From Fomes fomentarius (lineage: Eukaryota; Basidiomycota; Agaricomycetes; Polyporales; Polyporaceae), in the NCBI GenBank assembly GCA_022606135.1, contig JABYQN010000003.1:2728001-2792000 (forward strand): 64,000 nucleotides of DNA. The letters run 5' to 3'. The notes under the pieces were generated by a model. That model was not told the origin of the DNA and ran no database searches. It saw only the letters and a program-made list of their open reading frames with translations. A program made the position numbers and the translations under genes. Shown piece by piece: positions 10,459-21,833 of this stretch (position 1 is the stretch's first letter; every line of letters begins with the position of its first letter).

Positions 10459-11429
10459 ATGCCGTTGGTGCCAGGCGCACCTCGCCCTTCATCCCTCCCA
10501 TCCCTTACAAAGTGCATGCTCCCCTGTCGCATTCACGTCCTTGCAACCTTCACAGTCACGCTCGCCACGCTGTCCGTAATCACTTACGCATACACCTCGC
10601 TCACGCCAAACGATGGAAGTTCCCCAGCTAAGACGCTCTTGCCTGATGAAATGCCGCTCATCGTATATAATCACGATCGTATCATGCTGCCCCACGACGA
10701 GGTATGTGCTCTACTGGCCCCCCTCGTGAATCCTGGATCCTAAACGACACTCCAGTCACGCCCCTACCCACCTGCGCTCGCGGCGCGCAAGGTAGACGTC
10801 CACGATACGTCCGACCACTCTGGGTCAGGTTCCAACACCACAAACGTCTCACACTCCGCGGACGACTCCAATAAGACTGGGAATACCATCGTCCTCCCTG
10901 CGGTCATCTCCGTCGCCCTCTTTGTCCTCCTCACCTTCATCGCCCTCCGGCTCACGCACATATACCGCGAACGCGTCACGCCGTCCTATCGACCTCCTGT
11001 CGTCCGTAAGGAACCTCCACGGCCGCGCCTGTGGGATGTCTCGCTCCAGAGTGCTGCGTACCCGGTGTCTTGCTCTGGGAAGTGGTGCAACCTGATGGTA
11101 CGTCTGACCAGGTATGCGCATGGTGTACAAGCAAGCTGACATCGATATCTCGTTAGCCCGTTACCGTCCAGTATCTGACAGAAGAAAAAATGGATTTGTG
11201 GGCCGGAAGGCCGCCCCCTACAATGCGCAGTCAACCTAGCCGCTGCTCGAGCCGCGACAGCGGGCAGAGCTTCCGCTCGACGTCATTAGAAAAACATGGG
11301 TCCACCTCCGGTACAGTAGATGACTCGCGGGTCCGTGTAGCGGTGCTGGTCGCAATGCCAGCCCTGAGATGTTCAGACCGACCTGTTCCGACTACTTTGG
11401 GTCTTATGGATGTTGTGACATTGTCTTAG
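10459..11429 (+). CDS. predicted single-pass membrane protein with Ser/Thr-rich ectodomain, 285 aa
   Basis: Three exons fit exactly in phase: 10459-10701, 10756-11097 and 11157-11429. The N-terminus has a hydrophobic segment (VLATFTVTLATLSVITYAY, about residues 27-45) that could be a signal anchor. A Ser/Thr/Asn-rich region follows, then a strong transmembrane helix (NTIVLPAVISVALFVLLTF, about 125-143) and a basic segment RLTHIYRERVTPSYRPP. The C-terminus VAVLVAMP...TLGLMDVVTL resembles the tails of other basidiomycete single-pass proteins that I have seen without a known role. No enzyme motif is visible. The ATG at 10455 is out of frame, which supports 10459 as the start. Confidence 0.7.
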
Positions 11430-12312
11430 TGTGAGTAGTAGATCACTTGGCGCATACCTGTACCATCAGTAGGCCAGACATCCATGCAAGTCATGTAAAA
11501 AGATAGATCAAAACATCAGCTGCATGATTAAGAAAAGACGCTATATTCAAGACGTATTGACCACGAAGTTGCAGTCAACTGTAAGGCCATATATATCACT
11601 GGACGTGGTAGTGACTGCCGGGTAGTTGAGCTGACACTTGTCACAACTGGACAGGTCAACGATTGTAAGCAAAATACATGCGTTCAACGACCGCAATGAC
11701 GATAATTAGAAACGGTACCATACATCATGTTGACAGTAACCTGTGCGGAGTAGACTGCAGAGCATAAAAAATGCGAGGATGAAAGTCATCTGCAACATAC
11801 AGTTGAATGATCCCCGCCGGAGGTCCACCCAGATGGACCTCAGTTCAGGTTGGGTTGTATTGATGTAACGGTACATTATGCTGCCTCACTGTACCGTTCC
11901 AGCGAGTCGCATTTCATTTCTTGGTCGTCGAAGGTGTGAGTCCAAGAAGCAGCTCCATCGGCTCCGGCAAACGCCGGGATGACGTTCGCTGTACATGGGA
12001 GCGCTTGCACCTGGCTTCTTACAATAACACGACACACCTGCCTTGCCTTCTGAACTACCGACTTCGCCACAAAACTTAGCGTGCCTCTCTAATCACTCGT
12101 CTACCGGTCAACACGGCGCAGATCTTGCTTATACATGAAACGCAAGGAACAGATGCGGCAGCGGGCATTCGTGCACAGGCTGCAGGATTCAGCCAGAGTG
12201 AAGGATGGCGATATAGGCAAAGAGATACGGGTACGTTCCATCGTGTCGTCTACGCTAACACGCTAACCAAGGGCTCTATGTACAGTAAGGTCTACTTATG
12301 ACCTCAACGCCC
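11430..12312. other. non-coding 3' flank of the dehydrogenase gene
   Basis: No gene is supported. From 11579 the sequence is shared with 43407-44151 in inverted orientation. A stretch at about 12125-12260 is conserved between the two copies and is open in one frame in both, but no start or family motif was found. Confidence 0.4.
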
Positions 12313-14061
12313 TCAGTTGACCTGCTGTTCGAGCCATTCCCATACCCGTTGAGCAAGGTCTCGGTCATACCCCTCAGGGTTATAAAACTCCTCCACGCGA
12401 GCCCATGGGATCAACCACTATGACATGGTGATATTGAGTGGTGATCCTGGAGCCTGATGTGCGAAATAGTACGTACCTTGCCATTCAACTCGACACCCTC
12501 AGAGGATGCCCCGGCGTAGAGCGGCGTCCACGCACCCATGTGCGCGGGCCACATCACCGTGTTCTGGATGTCCCATCCCCCGGTCAGCATGTCTAAGCAA
12601 GCTCCACCGCGAAAGGAAGACATACCAAGACTGCCTGCCTGACGACGTTGACATGGCGCATCAGCTCCGTCCTCAAGAGCCCCGGGTTCAATGCGACGCT
12701 GACGATACCCTGGTCGCCATACCGCCGCGCGAGCTCGAACGAGACGAGCACGTCCCCGAGCTTGCTCTGGCAGTACAGCGCCGTTGACGATAACTTCCGG
12801 CGCGCGGGCCCGTCCTTCAGCGTATCGAAGTCGATGTGTCCCACGTACGCGTACCCGGACGAGGTCGTGACGATGCGCGCGTGGTGATCTGAGGACGTTT
12901 CTTTGCCCTTGAGGAGCGCGGGGAGGAGGAGTTGTGTGAGAAGGAAATGGCCGAGGACGTTCGTCCCGAATTGCATGTCATACCCGTCCGCGGTGACGTC
13001 CGTGACTGGGCACCACATCACGCCTCTGGACCGATTCCGGATAGTCCGTCAGCATTTCAGGCCGTAGCAAGGTGGGATTGCAGGTAGCAAAGGAAGACGC
13101 ACGCGTTATTGAAGAGCGTATGGAGCTCAGACTCGTTCGACAGGAACTCCTGCGCCGCTTTCCGCACAGACGCGAGGCTGCTGAGGTCGAGCTGGATATG
13201 GTGCGCCTCCTTGCCTGTCTCCGCCTTCAGCTCCTCAATGGCTTTCAACGCCTTGTCGCGACTCCGCGCGGCCATATACACCTTCGCGTTGTGTTTCAGG
13301 AGCTCCTTGATGATCTCCTTGCCAATCCCAGTGTTCCCACCTACACATACATGCAAGCCCATTCAGCTCACCGCGCTCAATGAGGCCATAGGAGTCGACA
13401 CCTACCAGTGACGAACATGACGCGACCCGACAGGTCGGGAAGCTGGTCGGGTGTAAACTTTGACTTTGGCGGGCGCAGCGCGTGTTGGAGGAGCTTCGCC
13501 TGACCCTTCAGCTGGAAGGACTGCTCTTGTAGGAACGACATTTCGGTTGGGTGGTATGGTACAACAAGAACCAGTCGGACGAAAACCAAGATTTAAAAAG
13601 AGAGGAGGACAATGGGTGACCGGTGACCATCCGCCTCCTCGACGACGACATCTTGTACTCTGCGACTCAGCCGCGGGAGTCGGTAACCAGTACTAGTGTG
13701 CAGACCATCAGGCCTTGGCCTCAGGGATCATCGCGCTGCACGATTTTCGCGGTGATCTACCTCATGTAACTTTCGTACTGCGGCCTCCTGTGCCTCACTA
13801 GCTACTTATGTTATGTACTGCGCAAATCCTCCATCGCCGCCCGAGTCGGATCCACGACGCGTCATGAAGGCTTGAAGAGCGGCACGACCGATCATGTGTT
13901 TCTTTCTACCTCACGTTCTCCCCACCAGCGTAGTCAAACTGCACGCCCCTGCTCGACCCATCTCCCGACGTTCGAACGCATTCAAGGCAATCTCAGAAGT
14001 ACACAATTACTGGACATCGATCAGGTCCACGATACAAACAGTCACAAAGTTTACTCAATAC
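11579..14061 (-). repeat. left arm of inverted segmental duplication carrying a dehydrogenase gene
   Basis: This 2.5-kb segment is the reverse complement, with divergence, of 41671-44151. Similarity covers the dehydrogenase gene and both flanks. The outer edge is recognisable at CTGTAAGGCCAT (11579, matching 44151), and the inner edge at the CAATAC near 14061 (matching about 41671). Confidence 0.85.
12313..13541 (-). CDS. short-chain dehydrogenase/reductase, WW-oxidoreductase/retinol-dehydrogenase type, 321 aa (copy 1)
   Basis: The protein is an NAD(P)-dependent oxidoreductase of the SDR family. Five exons fit exactly: 13406-13541, 13103-13340, 12626-13025, 12477-12563 and 12313-12417. Motifs are the cofactor-binding TGGNTGIG (about residues 46-53), DLSSL, the NNAG stretch split by intron 2 (conserved as NNA|GVMW), catalytic Ser in [11 protein letters not shown], and Y-x-x-x-K in LYCQSKLGD. 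The C-terminal [15 protein letters not shown] block is typical of fungal retinol dehydrogenase-like SDRs. The substrate is unknown. It differs from the copy at 42171 by scattered substitutions and both frames are open, so both may work. Confidence 0.9.
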
Positions 14062-14376
14062 AGCTGTTTCGGTAAAAAATGCCCGACATGCGCATTCGTA
14101 CGAGTTGACCCACTCACCCGCCCGAATACTCGTCGGGTTCGCAAGGGCTGAGTCAGACTGAGAACCGCTGTGCACAGTCATCAGCAGTCCGTCCAATTTT
14201 CAAATGTCACAATAGCTTGGTTCCTAGGACAGTGATCGATGTGTGCGATCATCCCCCCTTTTCAACGCAAAGGTGTGAGCGTCCATGATCCCCGACGTGT
14301 CGATACATCGACCACTCACCATCAATATGTTGAACTCTGTACTTGATGGGGCGTTGGTTTGAGTAACAAAAAACTA
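13542..14376. other. dehydrogenase promoter flank and duplication junction
   Basis: No gene is seen. The segment to about 14061 is shared with 41671-42170. From about 14100 onward it is shared, inverted, with the region downstream of the tRNA at 27207-27490. Two independent duplicated blocks therefore abut here. Confidence 0.5.
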
Positions 14377-14455
14377 TGACCACCGCAGGGGTCGAACCTG
14401 CAATCTCCTGATTACCGAGTCGTAGTCAGACGCGTTGCCATTACGCCAGGCGGCC
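14377..14455 (-). tRNA. tRNA-Arg (anticodon ACG) with 7-nt intron, copy 1
   Basis: The cloverleaf folds with acceptor stem GGCCGCC/GGTGGTC, D-stem GCGT/ACGC, anticodon stem TCTGA/TCAGG and T-arm GCAGGTTCGACCCCTGC. The anticodon loop reads CT-ACG-A followed by the intron CTCGGTA and a final A, which is the canonical position after base 37. ACG after A-to-I editing would read CGU, CGC and CGA. The discriminator base is A. Confidence 0.85.
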
Positions 14456-14527
14456 ATATTTGATACTGACCTTGTACAGTATAATTTGCCGTGACTACTT
14501 AGTACCCGAAGAACGAGAGGAATGCTA

Positions 14528-15214
14528 CAAGCCCACCTTGCCGATCATTGCCTCGTTCTTGGCTTCAAGTCGTACTCCGGATCCTTGGGATTTGTGAATG
14601 TAGCTCGATGTGCAGGAGCCGCTTGTCAAGCGACTCAGGAATGTCTCGCTATCTGGCGCCGTACTCACTATCCAGGACGTCGCAATTGTTGAAACTTCAT
14701 CGTAAGGAGCAGCTAGTGATATATGAATGCGCGTGAGCACTGTTCACCATAGTTGACTCGACAGAAGAAGCAGCTCTGTTCACCTAGGAATAGGCTATCA
14801 TGAACTCGTCGAGGCGCTTGTGCACGGTGTAATCGTAACAAGACTTGTCTCTACGTTACAGATCCGGGTATGGATGAATATTAATCTCCTATTAGGCGGC
14901 AAACGAAACCGATGAGACGGTAGTGCGCGACGAACGACGGTGACGATTCACAACGAGCCTTCTAGGTTCGAGTCCTTCTCGGCACCGACCCAGACCCTGG
15001 TGACCTTCATCTCCGCACTCTGGGGACCCTCAGTAACAAATATGCATGAGCGGCATATCGTAGTGCGCTCAGTGCGGGAGACCCACTTGGGGAACGTAGT
15101 ACGGTCCGCAGGCCTGGGACCAGCGGCATAGTAACCAACGAAAGTATTCGCAGCGGTGGCGACTTTTGTGAAGAGCGAGAGTGTAACAAGTGAGAGGAGA
15201 GAAAGGAAGACGAT
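14528..15214 (-). pseudogene. GH5 glucanase pseudogene, truncated
   Basis: On the minus strand the 5' end (15214 to about 14960) matches the GH5 signal peptide and first exons. It shows TFVGYYAAG and LQSAEMKVTRVWVG in place of TFAGSNLYYAAG and LQSAGMKVLRVWLDG of the intact gene at 25446. The start codon is altered. At 14575-14530 the remnant ends in EAKNEAMIGKVGL, matching exon 4 of the intact gene including its acid/base motif. Most of the middle is missing or scrambled, and the 3' half including the nucleophile is absent. It is next to the tRNA as in the intact locus. Confidence 0.75.
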
Positions 15215-17346
15215 TGTTGTGTGCCGTTGTCAATCATACTGGATGTCTGTGGTTGAGCAGGATGCGGTCAGCCCCAGGCCGGAGTATGCCATGTTATGAG
15301 AAGTCATACGGTCCTCCTGAACCAAGAGGAAAGCCTAACGTATTCGAATTGGAACTACGTGAACCTGTGTTTATTTCACAACGACACACGAGCGGTGCCC
15401 GCTCATGCCCAATACATTCAAGTACACCCTCCTAACAGCGCTTGCACTCCTCAGGTGGAGGACACGAGTCTTTTCCTTGGGGCATGTTTCAACCTGAGCG
15501 GGTGACATCAAGAATAATTGGATAGTTGCTCAGCAGTGGTGGGCGCATGGAATGAACGCATATGGAGTGCTCGCCACATGCTGTTCAACGAAACGATGAA
15601 GGTGCTAACCATCTGATGTCTTTGGAGTTCAATGAACGCTACAGGAGACATCGGTCTTGCTCTCATATGATGTCCTCTGTGACCTAGATACGTTGTTTCT
15701 CAGTCCGAGCACATCGAGACCGCATGATGATCCAGTACAAGATGTAGGGATGTACTCAGATAGCTCATCGTGCGACTGGTGACAGGCGTAAAAGCTTAGA
15801 CGGAGGGAATGGAATGGTCAACATCGCCGCGAAGTCGAGCTTCTTGATCGCTTGACTAGGATGCAATGCGCTAGAACTTGCGATTCCATGCAGCCATCCT
15901 TGTGTAGGATTGGCGCTGTCAGCGGCCGTGATACGAGAGGTGGTCGACGTTGATGGGGAACCATGAGGGGATAATCTGACGCGATTTGTTTTAGTTAGCT
16001 TTCGTCTCCTGTGGTTTGACCTACACAGCTTGGGGGGCGCGTGGCCTTCCTTCGGCTCATGGTACGCGGGATGGAAGAGATGAGCGCCAGACATCGTTGC
16101 GATACAAACCGCCCATACGCCTTGCACATAGGGCGATACTAACGGAGAGCGCGCAATTGTGCATGTGATGTATGGCCGGACATCCACATCGAGAGCATCG
16201 GACGCACATAAGGTGAGGTTTTGATCACGCCGGTATATACGGGCATGTCGAAACATCTTGACAATGATTTTGAGCGTGACTCCGCGGGCACTTGCGCGGA
16301 TCGCAAGCAACCATCGGGATGATGAAGATCAGAGAGACTCTGCATTTCTATCAGCGCCGAAGAACTCCTAGTTCACCCGCGCATCCCGGAGTACGTACTC
16401 ACCGGTCCCATCTTGTAAGGCTTGACTCAACCGAGGGCCTGTGGGAGTCGCATAGCAGCAGTGGATGGAAACTGAGGAAGGGTGGTGCGTCCCAGCAACC
16501 ACAGTCTGAGTTCGCGAATGGGGACTCTGTCACGACGGTCAGCATCGGATGGGGTGCAAACGTTGCTGTTGGCAGACTCTCCATGGTGCCCCACCGAGAG
16601 TTCCGCGACGCGGTCGCCAACCATACAACGTCGGCGGCCATGCGTGCGATGCTGACACGGGGATGTGGAGAACAAGGATTACCGTTCACAGACAGTCCAC
16701 AGAAGAGACAAGCGCCTCGCAAAGCCGGTCCGCCTATCCGAAGCGGGGAGAGTGGGAGGGGAGGGCGCGACAAGGCCGCGGGCTAGGCTTGAAACCAACG
16801 GAGATAGAGGATCGCGGACAATTAGGCAGTGCGAATCGCGACATGCCATGTTGTCTGATACACGCATCGCAAGTGCGGTGTTTTGCATCTTGTCGCGACC
16901 CCGAGAGGGGCACTACGGCGCGCCTTTACGCTGATGCGCCTCCCACGGGAACGCCAGGCCCAAAGTTTCCTGCCTCTTGCATAATTGTTTGTGAGAGCAT
17001 CAAGAGCGCGAATGGAAATCGGGATGGAATCGGTTGTTCGTATGCTGTCCGTAGTCATTGCGCGTTTCCTGTTCCATCATGGTTCGGGTTTCAGACGTGC
17101 ACGAGGCGCATTGCCCAGTGCCATGAGCGCAAGGAGTTGGGCAAGCTCGCACGAAAATATTGGCTGTGAGCTCGACAGGATCTGTCTTCAGAGCGGTGAG
17201 CGACAGGGGTATATAGACGTATAAAAGCGATTCGGAGAATAGCACCTCTCCAACACCATCCGCACCAGAGCAAGTTTGCTTTCGAGCTTCCATCCGGAGT
17301 ACTCACCTAAACCTTCAAATACCTCAAACCCCTTCCTATTCACGCC
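15215..17346. other. intergenic, no convincing gene
   Basis: Open frames of 120-206 codons occur on both strands around 15765-17170. They overlap one another, lack recognisable motifs and lack consistent splice structure, so none is called. A TATAAAA box at 17220-17226 precedes the next gene. Confidence 0.4.
17220..17226 (+). promoter_or_regulatory. TATA box
   Basis: TATAAAA lies about 120 bp upstream of the ATG at 17347, in a CT/CA-rich leader, and is likely the core promoter of that gene. Confidence 0.5.
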
Positions 17347-17856
17347 ATGTCCCACTCCATCACTCACCCCCACGGCCTCCATATCGTCATCCCTGCCACC
17401 GAGTCCCGCGTACCCACGGCGAACGTGACCAAAGACGAGACGCCCCTCGATACTCCGGGACACAGCCACACTCTCGATACCCCTCACGTCCTTGACACTC
17501 CCGGCCACGGTCATGGTCTGAGCATCGCCGGAATGTCGCCGGCGCCATTCGAGGAAGATTCTGCTGGACACGGACACGGGCTCTTCCGCGTGCCTACCAA
17601 CGACGTGCCCACCCTGACGAAGCCGAAGCCTTCCGCTCGCGTTGCGCGCCGGAGCAGCTTGTTCCAGAGCACCGATGTCCAATTTGACGAGCCGCAGCAC
17701 GTCGAGCATTCGTTTACGGAGATGCCGCACCTCAACCTTCCCCCAACTTCCGAGGCGGAAGAGCCGTCGACGGCTGAGTTCGATGGGTCCTTCGAGAACG
17801 GTGCTTCGAAGGAGAGCCACGAGGAGGCCAACGAGCATATCGCGTCACACGCGTAA
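17347..17856 (+). CDS. hypothetical acidic, His/Gly/Pro-containing protein, 169 aa
   Basis: This single-exon frame opens MSHSITHPHGLHIVIPATES and contains repeated DTPGH and GHGHGL motifs (about residues 35-90). A Ser/basic patch KPSARVARRSSLF and an acidic Glu-rich C-terminus follow. It appears intrinsically disordered. The short GHGH units could bind metal, but this is only a suggestion from composition. A TATA box and pyrimidine-rich leader upstream and the codon-like base pattern support a real gene. I do not recognise a family. Confidence 0.6.
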   Translation: MSHSITHPHGLHIVIPATESRVPTANVTKDETPLDTPGHSHTLDTPHVLDTPGHGHGLSIAGMSPAPFEEDSAGHGHGLFRVPTNDVPTLTKPKPSARVARRSSLFQSTDVQFDEPQHVEHSFTEMPHLNLPPTSEAEEPSTAEFDGSFENGASKESHEEANEHIASHA

Positions 17857-18122
17857 GCTTGCGAGAATATGCGAGCACTCCGAAAGTGCCGGGTTAGAGT
17901 GGGGTCAAAGTATGCGGAGCTACCTATTTATTGGATTCTTGCAGAGGAGGTTAGACGTTCGGGCACTCACTGTATCACTGGCACTTAATTATTCTCCAAG
18001 TGTAGCATATCCAGATCTTCTTGTAGACCCTAGAAACACACTATACATAGCGACACGATAATTCAGCGTATACTACAGCGACATAGCACATGAGAAGCCG
18101 CAACGCACAATTCCGCAGAGAT

Positions 18123-19202
18123 TCAATGTCCTGCAGTCCCACAACGATCTTCGAGCTCCTGCTCCTCCTTACGCAACCTACTCATAGTCGCTTCAAGCAC
18201 CTTCCTCCGTCTCTCTTCTGGGGTGTCGCTTGAACTACCCGAGGGAATCGGGCCACCAAGTGTGTAAGAGCCTCCCAAAACGTGTTCTTGCGCTTCGGCT
18301 TCGAGCGCGGAGTGCGGAGACTCCATATTGGGGGTTGTGAGGTGATGGGTGCCTGCTGCTGTAGCGCGTTCAAACTCAGCAACCTCCCTGTTGAGCGTCG
18401 AATTGAGCTCCTTGAACTATGGCAGAAGATGAGTCGCTTCGCCAAGAGATCGACGGGTAGGGGGTACCCACGTTATTGTCATGATCGCCCCAAACATTAT
18501 GCGTAAGCTCATGACATAGCACTCTCCGCACTTCCCTGTAGGTACGGAATCCATCGTATCTGTCCGTGCGCAGGCGTAATTTGATAGCCTGTCCAGCGTT
18601 CACGTTCAGTCCGAGAAGATGAGGTTGTTCATGAGGCGCAAGCTCGGTCAGCACCCCGACCGAGAACTGATGCTTGCGCATAACATGGCGAATAGCGGGA
18701 TCGTTCGCAAGGCGTGTGAAGAGGTCACGCGCAGAAGATGGGTTCGGGAGGTGGGGCAGTGGTTCAATCCGGTGGAACGCATATTGGGCATCGGCCGAAG
18801 CCGTTGAACTCCCCGTGGATCGGACCTGATCGAGGAGTGAGGTCAAGGGGAAATGGAAAGCCACACGCACCAACGTACCTTGACCGGCGCCCGCTGCGCC
18901 CTCTCTCGCAGGATACGCTCCTTCCGCTGATGCTCGCTCTCGGTGGCTCGTAATCCTTCTAGTTCCTCCGCGGTCGGCCCGATGAGTTGCACCTTCGCGC
19001 CATCCTTCAGGCCGGCCTCGACGATCGTGGCGTCGTCCGGCACGGATATCTTGCCTTTGTAAAGTAACTTCTGATTTGCAGCAGGCACGGATGTGAGCTC
19101 TTCGAGACAAGTGTGCAGGTAAGCGAGAGTCGAGTCTGGGAGCAGCGAGAGAGGGTGGCTGTTGCCGCGGTAGGTCAAGGTAATGTTGAGCTCGGTAGCC
19201 AT
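18123..19202 (-). CDS. ubiquitin-like domain plus WLM metalloprotease, 323 aa
   Basis: Exons 18879-19202, 18472-18825 and 18123-18416 fit in phase. Residues 1-75 form a ubiquitin-like fold (MATELNITLTYRGN...LLYKGKIS...GLKDGAKVQLIG). A charged linker follows, then a WLM (Wss1-like metalloprotease) domain with the zinc motif HELTHNVWGDHD at the end of exon 2, matching HExxHxxxxxHD. The C-terminal third is charged and helical, with RRRKVLEATMSRLRKEEQELEDR. WLM proteases such as yeast Wss1 act in DNA-protein crosslink and SUMO/ubiquitin-linked repair. The UBL-WLM arrangement resembles a fission-yeast-type homolog rather than Wss1 itself. An intron separates the zinc motif from the following Phe. 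Confidence 0.88.
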
Positions 19203-20197
19203 GAGTATGCTAGACGGAAGTTGGGTAGATGTTGGCGACGGCGGTATGTATAAAGTACGATTCCAGAGGTAGACTACCTCGGGCTTCCTGACGAGTTGCG
19301 TGAACGTGAGTCTTGGGTCACATAATGTGCCATCAGGGCACCGAGGAGAGTTAATACTAGATGTGAACGAGATGTCTATATATCGTACGCACTGTCAGCT
19401 TGGTCTTGGTGGATTCCGTGTCGCGCTGCTTGGCGTGTACGGCCCTTGGTGTTGCAACTTCAGAAAATGTCGCCCAAGGCACGTACAAACACGAAAGTGA
19501 ATGCGTCGTTGGCACTGAGATGCAGAGAGTGGTACAGGACGATGGAAGAAACAGGCTGAGGTTCAGGCATGAGGCCGCTGAGCCGTGTCAGTTGGCCCGC
19601 AATGACATAGGCGCCGGCTTACTGACTCTGCTTAGTCATTGACCAGTGTTGTCATGATGATGATGAAGTCTCGGTATAACGAGTACAGTTATTCCTTTAA
19701 TCCCTGAATGCTGAATTAACCTCAGAAGACCTCGGAGCATCGATGGGCAAGATAATTGTATTAGTAACATTTGCCTGAGAAGATTACAATCATCCGAAGA
19801 AATCTGTTGGCGATGATCCCGAGGACGATCCTCAAGCTAGCCTTCGGAGCCGCAAGAGAAGGCATACTCAGCATAGGGCCGAGTCATGAGCTATTGGAAC
19901 AGCCGTTGGAAGCAGTGACTTGAATGGTTTTCTGTTATAGCTGCATGTTTTTTAGAATTTTCAAACTGCTTCGACAGAACAAACTTACACAGTTGCCTAA
20001 AAGAGCGATACACCCCCACGTGGAGGCAATTCAGATGAGCCAGCGCAGCGGGGCCTCGCGTGACCTTGACGCATCCACCCACTCCCGAACCCTGCCCGAA
20101 CCTCTCTGAGTCTCTAAGATCTTCCGCCTCTCCCCTCCCTCGAATTCCCTCCCTTGCCCTGCTCATCGCGCGAAAGGAAACATCTCGTCGTAAAAAC
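19203..20197. other. intergenic between divergent genes
   Basis: No gene motif is visible in this stretch between the starts of two divergent genes. It probably holds both promoters. A pyrimidine-rich tract at 20080-20190 precedes the next ATG. Confidence 0.45.
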
Positions 20198-21192
20198 ATG
20201 TCTTCCATATTCCAGGGCCGTCGCAAACAGCAGAGACCGGTTCCAACGGTCAACACGCATGGTATGAGCGTTCACCAAGTCTGGCGATCTCTCCTGCTCA
20301 CGTCGACGCCCATCTCGCTCCTTAGATCCATGGGGTCTGCGCGACAGCCTCCCACACGACGAATCTGAAGCAAGTTCTTCGGGCACACGAACTACCGCTG
20401 TGAGGATCATGCACACAGTCCGCAGGCTGTCGTATGGCAGCACCCCAAAGAAACGCGAGCGTGGGTTCTCGGTGCGTGGCCCACACCGCTATTCTCTTCT
20501 CGCCCTCATTCTCGCTGTCTGTTCACTTGCAGGAAGGGGGCATGTACTCGACGCCGGCGGAGAGCAGTCCACCAACACCCTCAGGGTACAGTTTTCACGA
20601 CAGGCCCGATACACGGCCGACGATCGAACAAATAGCCATGGGCCTTCATATCTCCCGCACCCCCCATATTTTGTCCCCTCGCTCTTCCTCCTCTTCATAC
20701 TCTCACCCACACCATCACCATAGCCGACGCAGCGTGGACTCGCCACGGACGCACACGCATGACCAACTCCTGACGCGCCCAACCCCACACACGCGCCGTT
20801 CCTCCACGTCCGCCATCGTCCTTCCGCCACCTCCCCCACGCTCATCTCTCAAGAAATCGACGCGTCCACCGACGGCAGAGAGCGCGACCCTGGCCCCATC
20901 GGCTTCTGATGCATCGTTGTCCACGCTGACGACTCAGACGTCGAACGGGCCGTCGACCCCGAGGTCCACACAAAGTGCTCCTGCGACGTCATTCTCTGGG
21001 AAACTGCGGCTCGAGATGCTGCGACTGCTCCCCAGTCGGAAAGGCTCTTTCTCTGCCGGGAGCTCGCGATCCGACAACCCTGGGCTCATGACACCATCGT
21101 CGGACGCGGACTCGCTGTCGGGGGGGCTCACGCCTCGGAAGTCGGTTCGGTTCTCTGCGGGGGTGCGCGACTCTTCGACGGAGGTGCCGTAG
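20198..21192 (+). CDS. disordered Ser/Pro/Thr-rich protein with PP1-type docking motif, 258 aa
   Basis: Exons 20198-20261, 20419-20471 and 20533-21192 join in phase to give MSSIFQGRRKQQRPV, RRLSYGSTPKKRERGFS, then a long Ser/Pro-rich region. Features are a His-rich SHPHHHHSRR segment, a run of prolines followed by RSSLKKS, and near the C-terminus the conserved-looking GKLRLEMLRLLPSRKGS and SGGLTPRKSVRFSAG. KSVRF matches the RVxF docking consensus for protein phosphatase 1. Many SP/TP sites suggest heavy phosphorylation. Function is unknown. The PP1 idea is inference from a short motif. Confidence 0.7.
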
Positions 21193-21833
21193 AGTATCGT
21201 TAGTCCCTCTCCTCCCTCGATTATCATACTTATTGGTTTATCGGTTTGGTTCTACACCTACGTTCGTCACTAGTCTCCTTACATTTCCGCCTGGGACGGT
21301 TTTCCGGCGCAGTGCGGGCCGCCTATCTATATTCTAACTTGCATGTTGTCTCACGCATCCAGTCATCCTCCACAGCGTCACATCGCCTAATGTAGCTACC
21401 TAGATTTCACACATTACACCCTACGGAAGAGCCTCGAGTTACATCACACTATTGTCATGTGTAAGAGTAGATGAGAATGCGAGTGTCGCCGTCAGCGATT
21501 TCGGTATCTCAATTCGTGACCTTGGCTTGACTCACAGTGTGGAGTTCAGGAGTGCCGATACAGAGTCACTAATGCGCAATGATTCTTGAATGATGCAATC
21601 CCATGTTTGCGTAGTCGCGGGTATGTCATGAGCGCTTTGTCCACTTGTGCCCGGGGGCTTGAAGTTGTTGTCATCCGCCATCATCTTCCGACGTTCCTTT
21701 CTTGTTTTCCTCCCTCTACTCTCCTACGCCTCTACATCGTTCTCTTCACGACCTATTCACGCATTTATCGCATCTACACACTGGGGATTGTGTCCCACAA
21801 GACCTGCACTAGAATCATTCATCAAGATCGACG
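21193..21833. other. intergenic, 3' flank and DnaJ promoter
   Basis: No gene is seen. Pyrimidine-rich blocks at 21690-21740 lie upstream of the DnaJ start. Confidence 0.4.

Larger units (their letters stand above)
14100..15214 (-). repeat. inverted, degraded copy of the GH5-tRNA block
   Basis: The order GH5 remnant, tRNA-Arg, downstream flank on the minus strand repeats the plus-strand order of 25446-27490. Flanking similarity beyond the tRNA (14100-14370 against 27207-27490) shows that the whole block, not just the tRNA, was copied. Confidence 0.75.

Noticed and set aside
15765..17170. Several overlapping open frames of 120-206 codons on both strands
   Set aside because: They overlap each other in opposing frames, have no motif or signal sequence, and show no exon-intron pattern.
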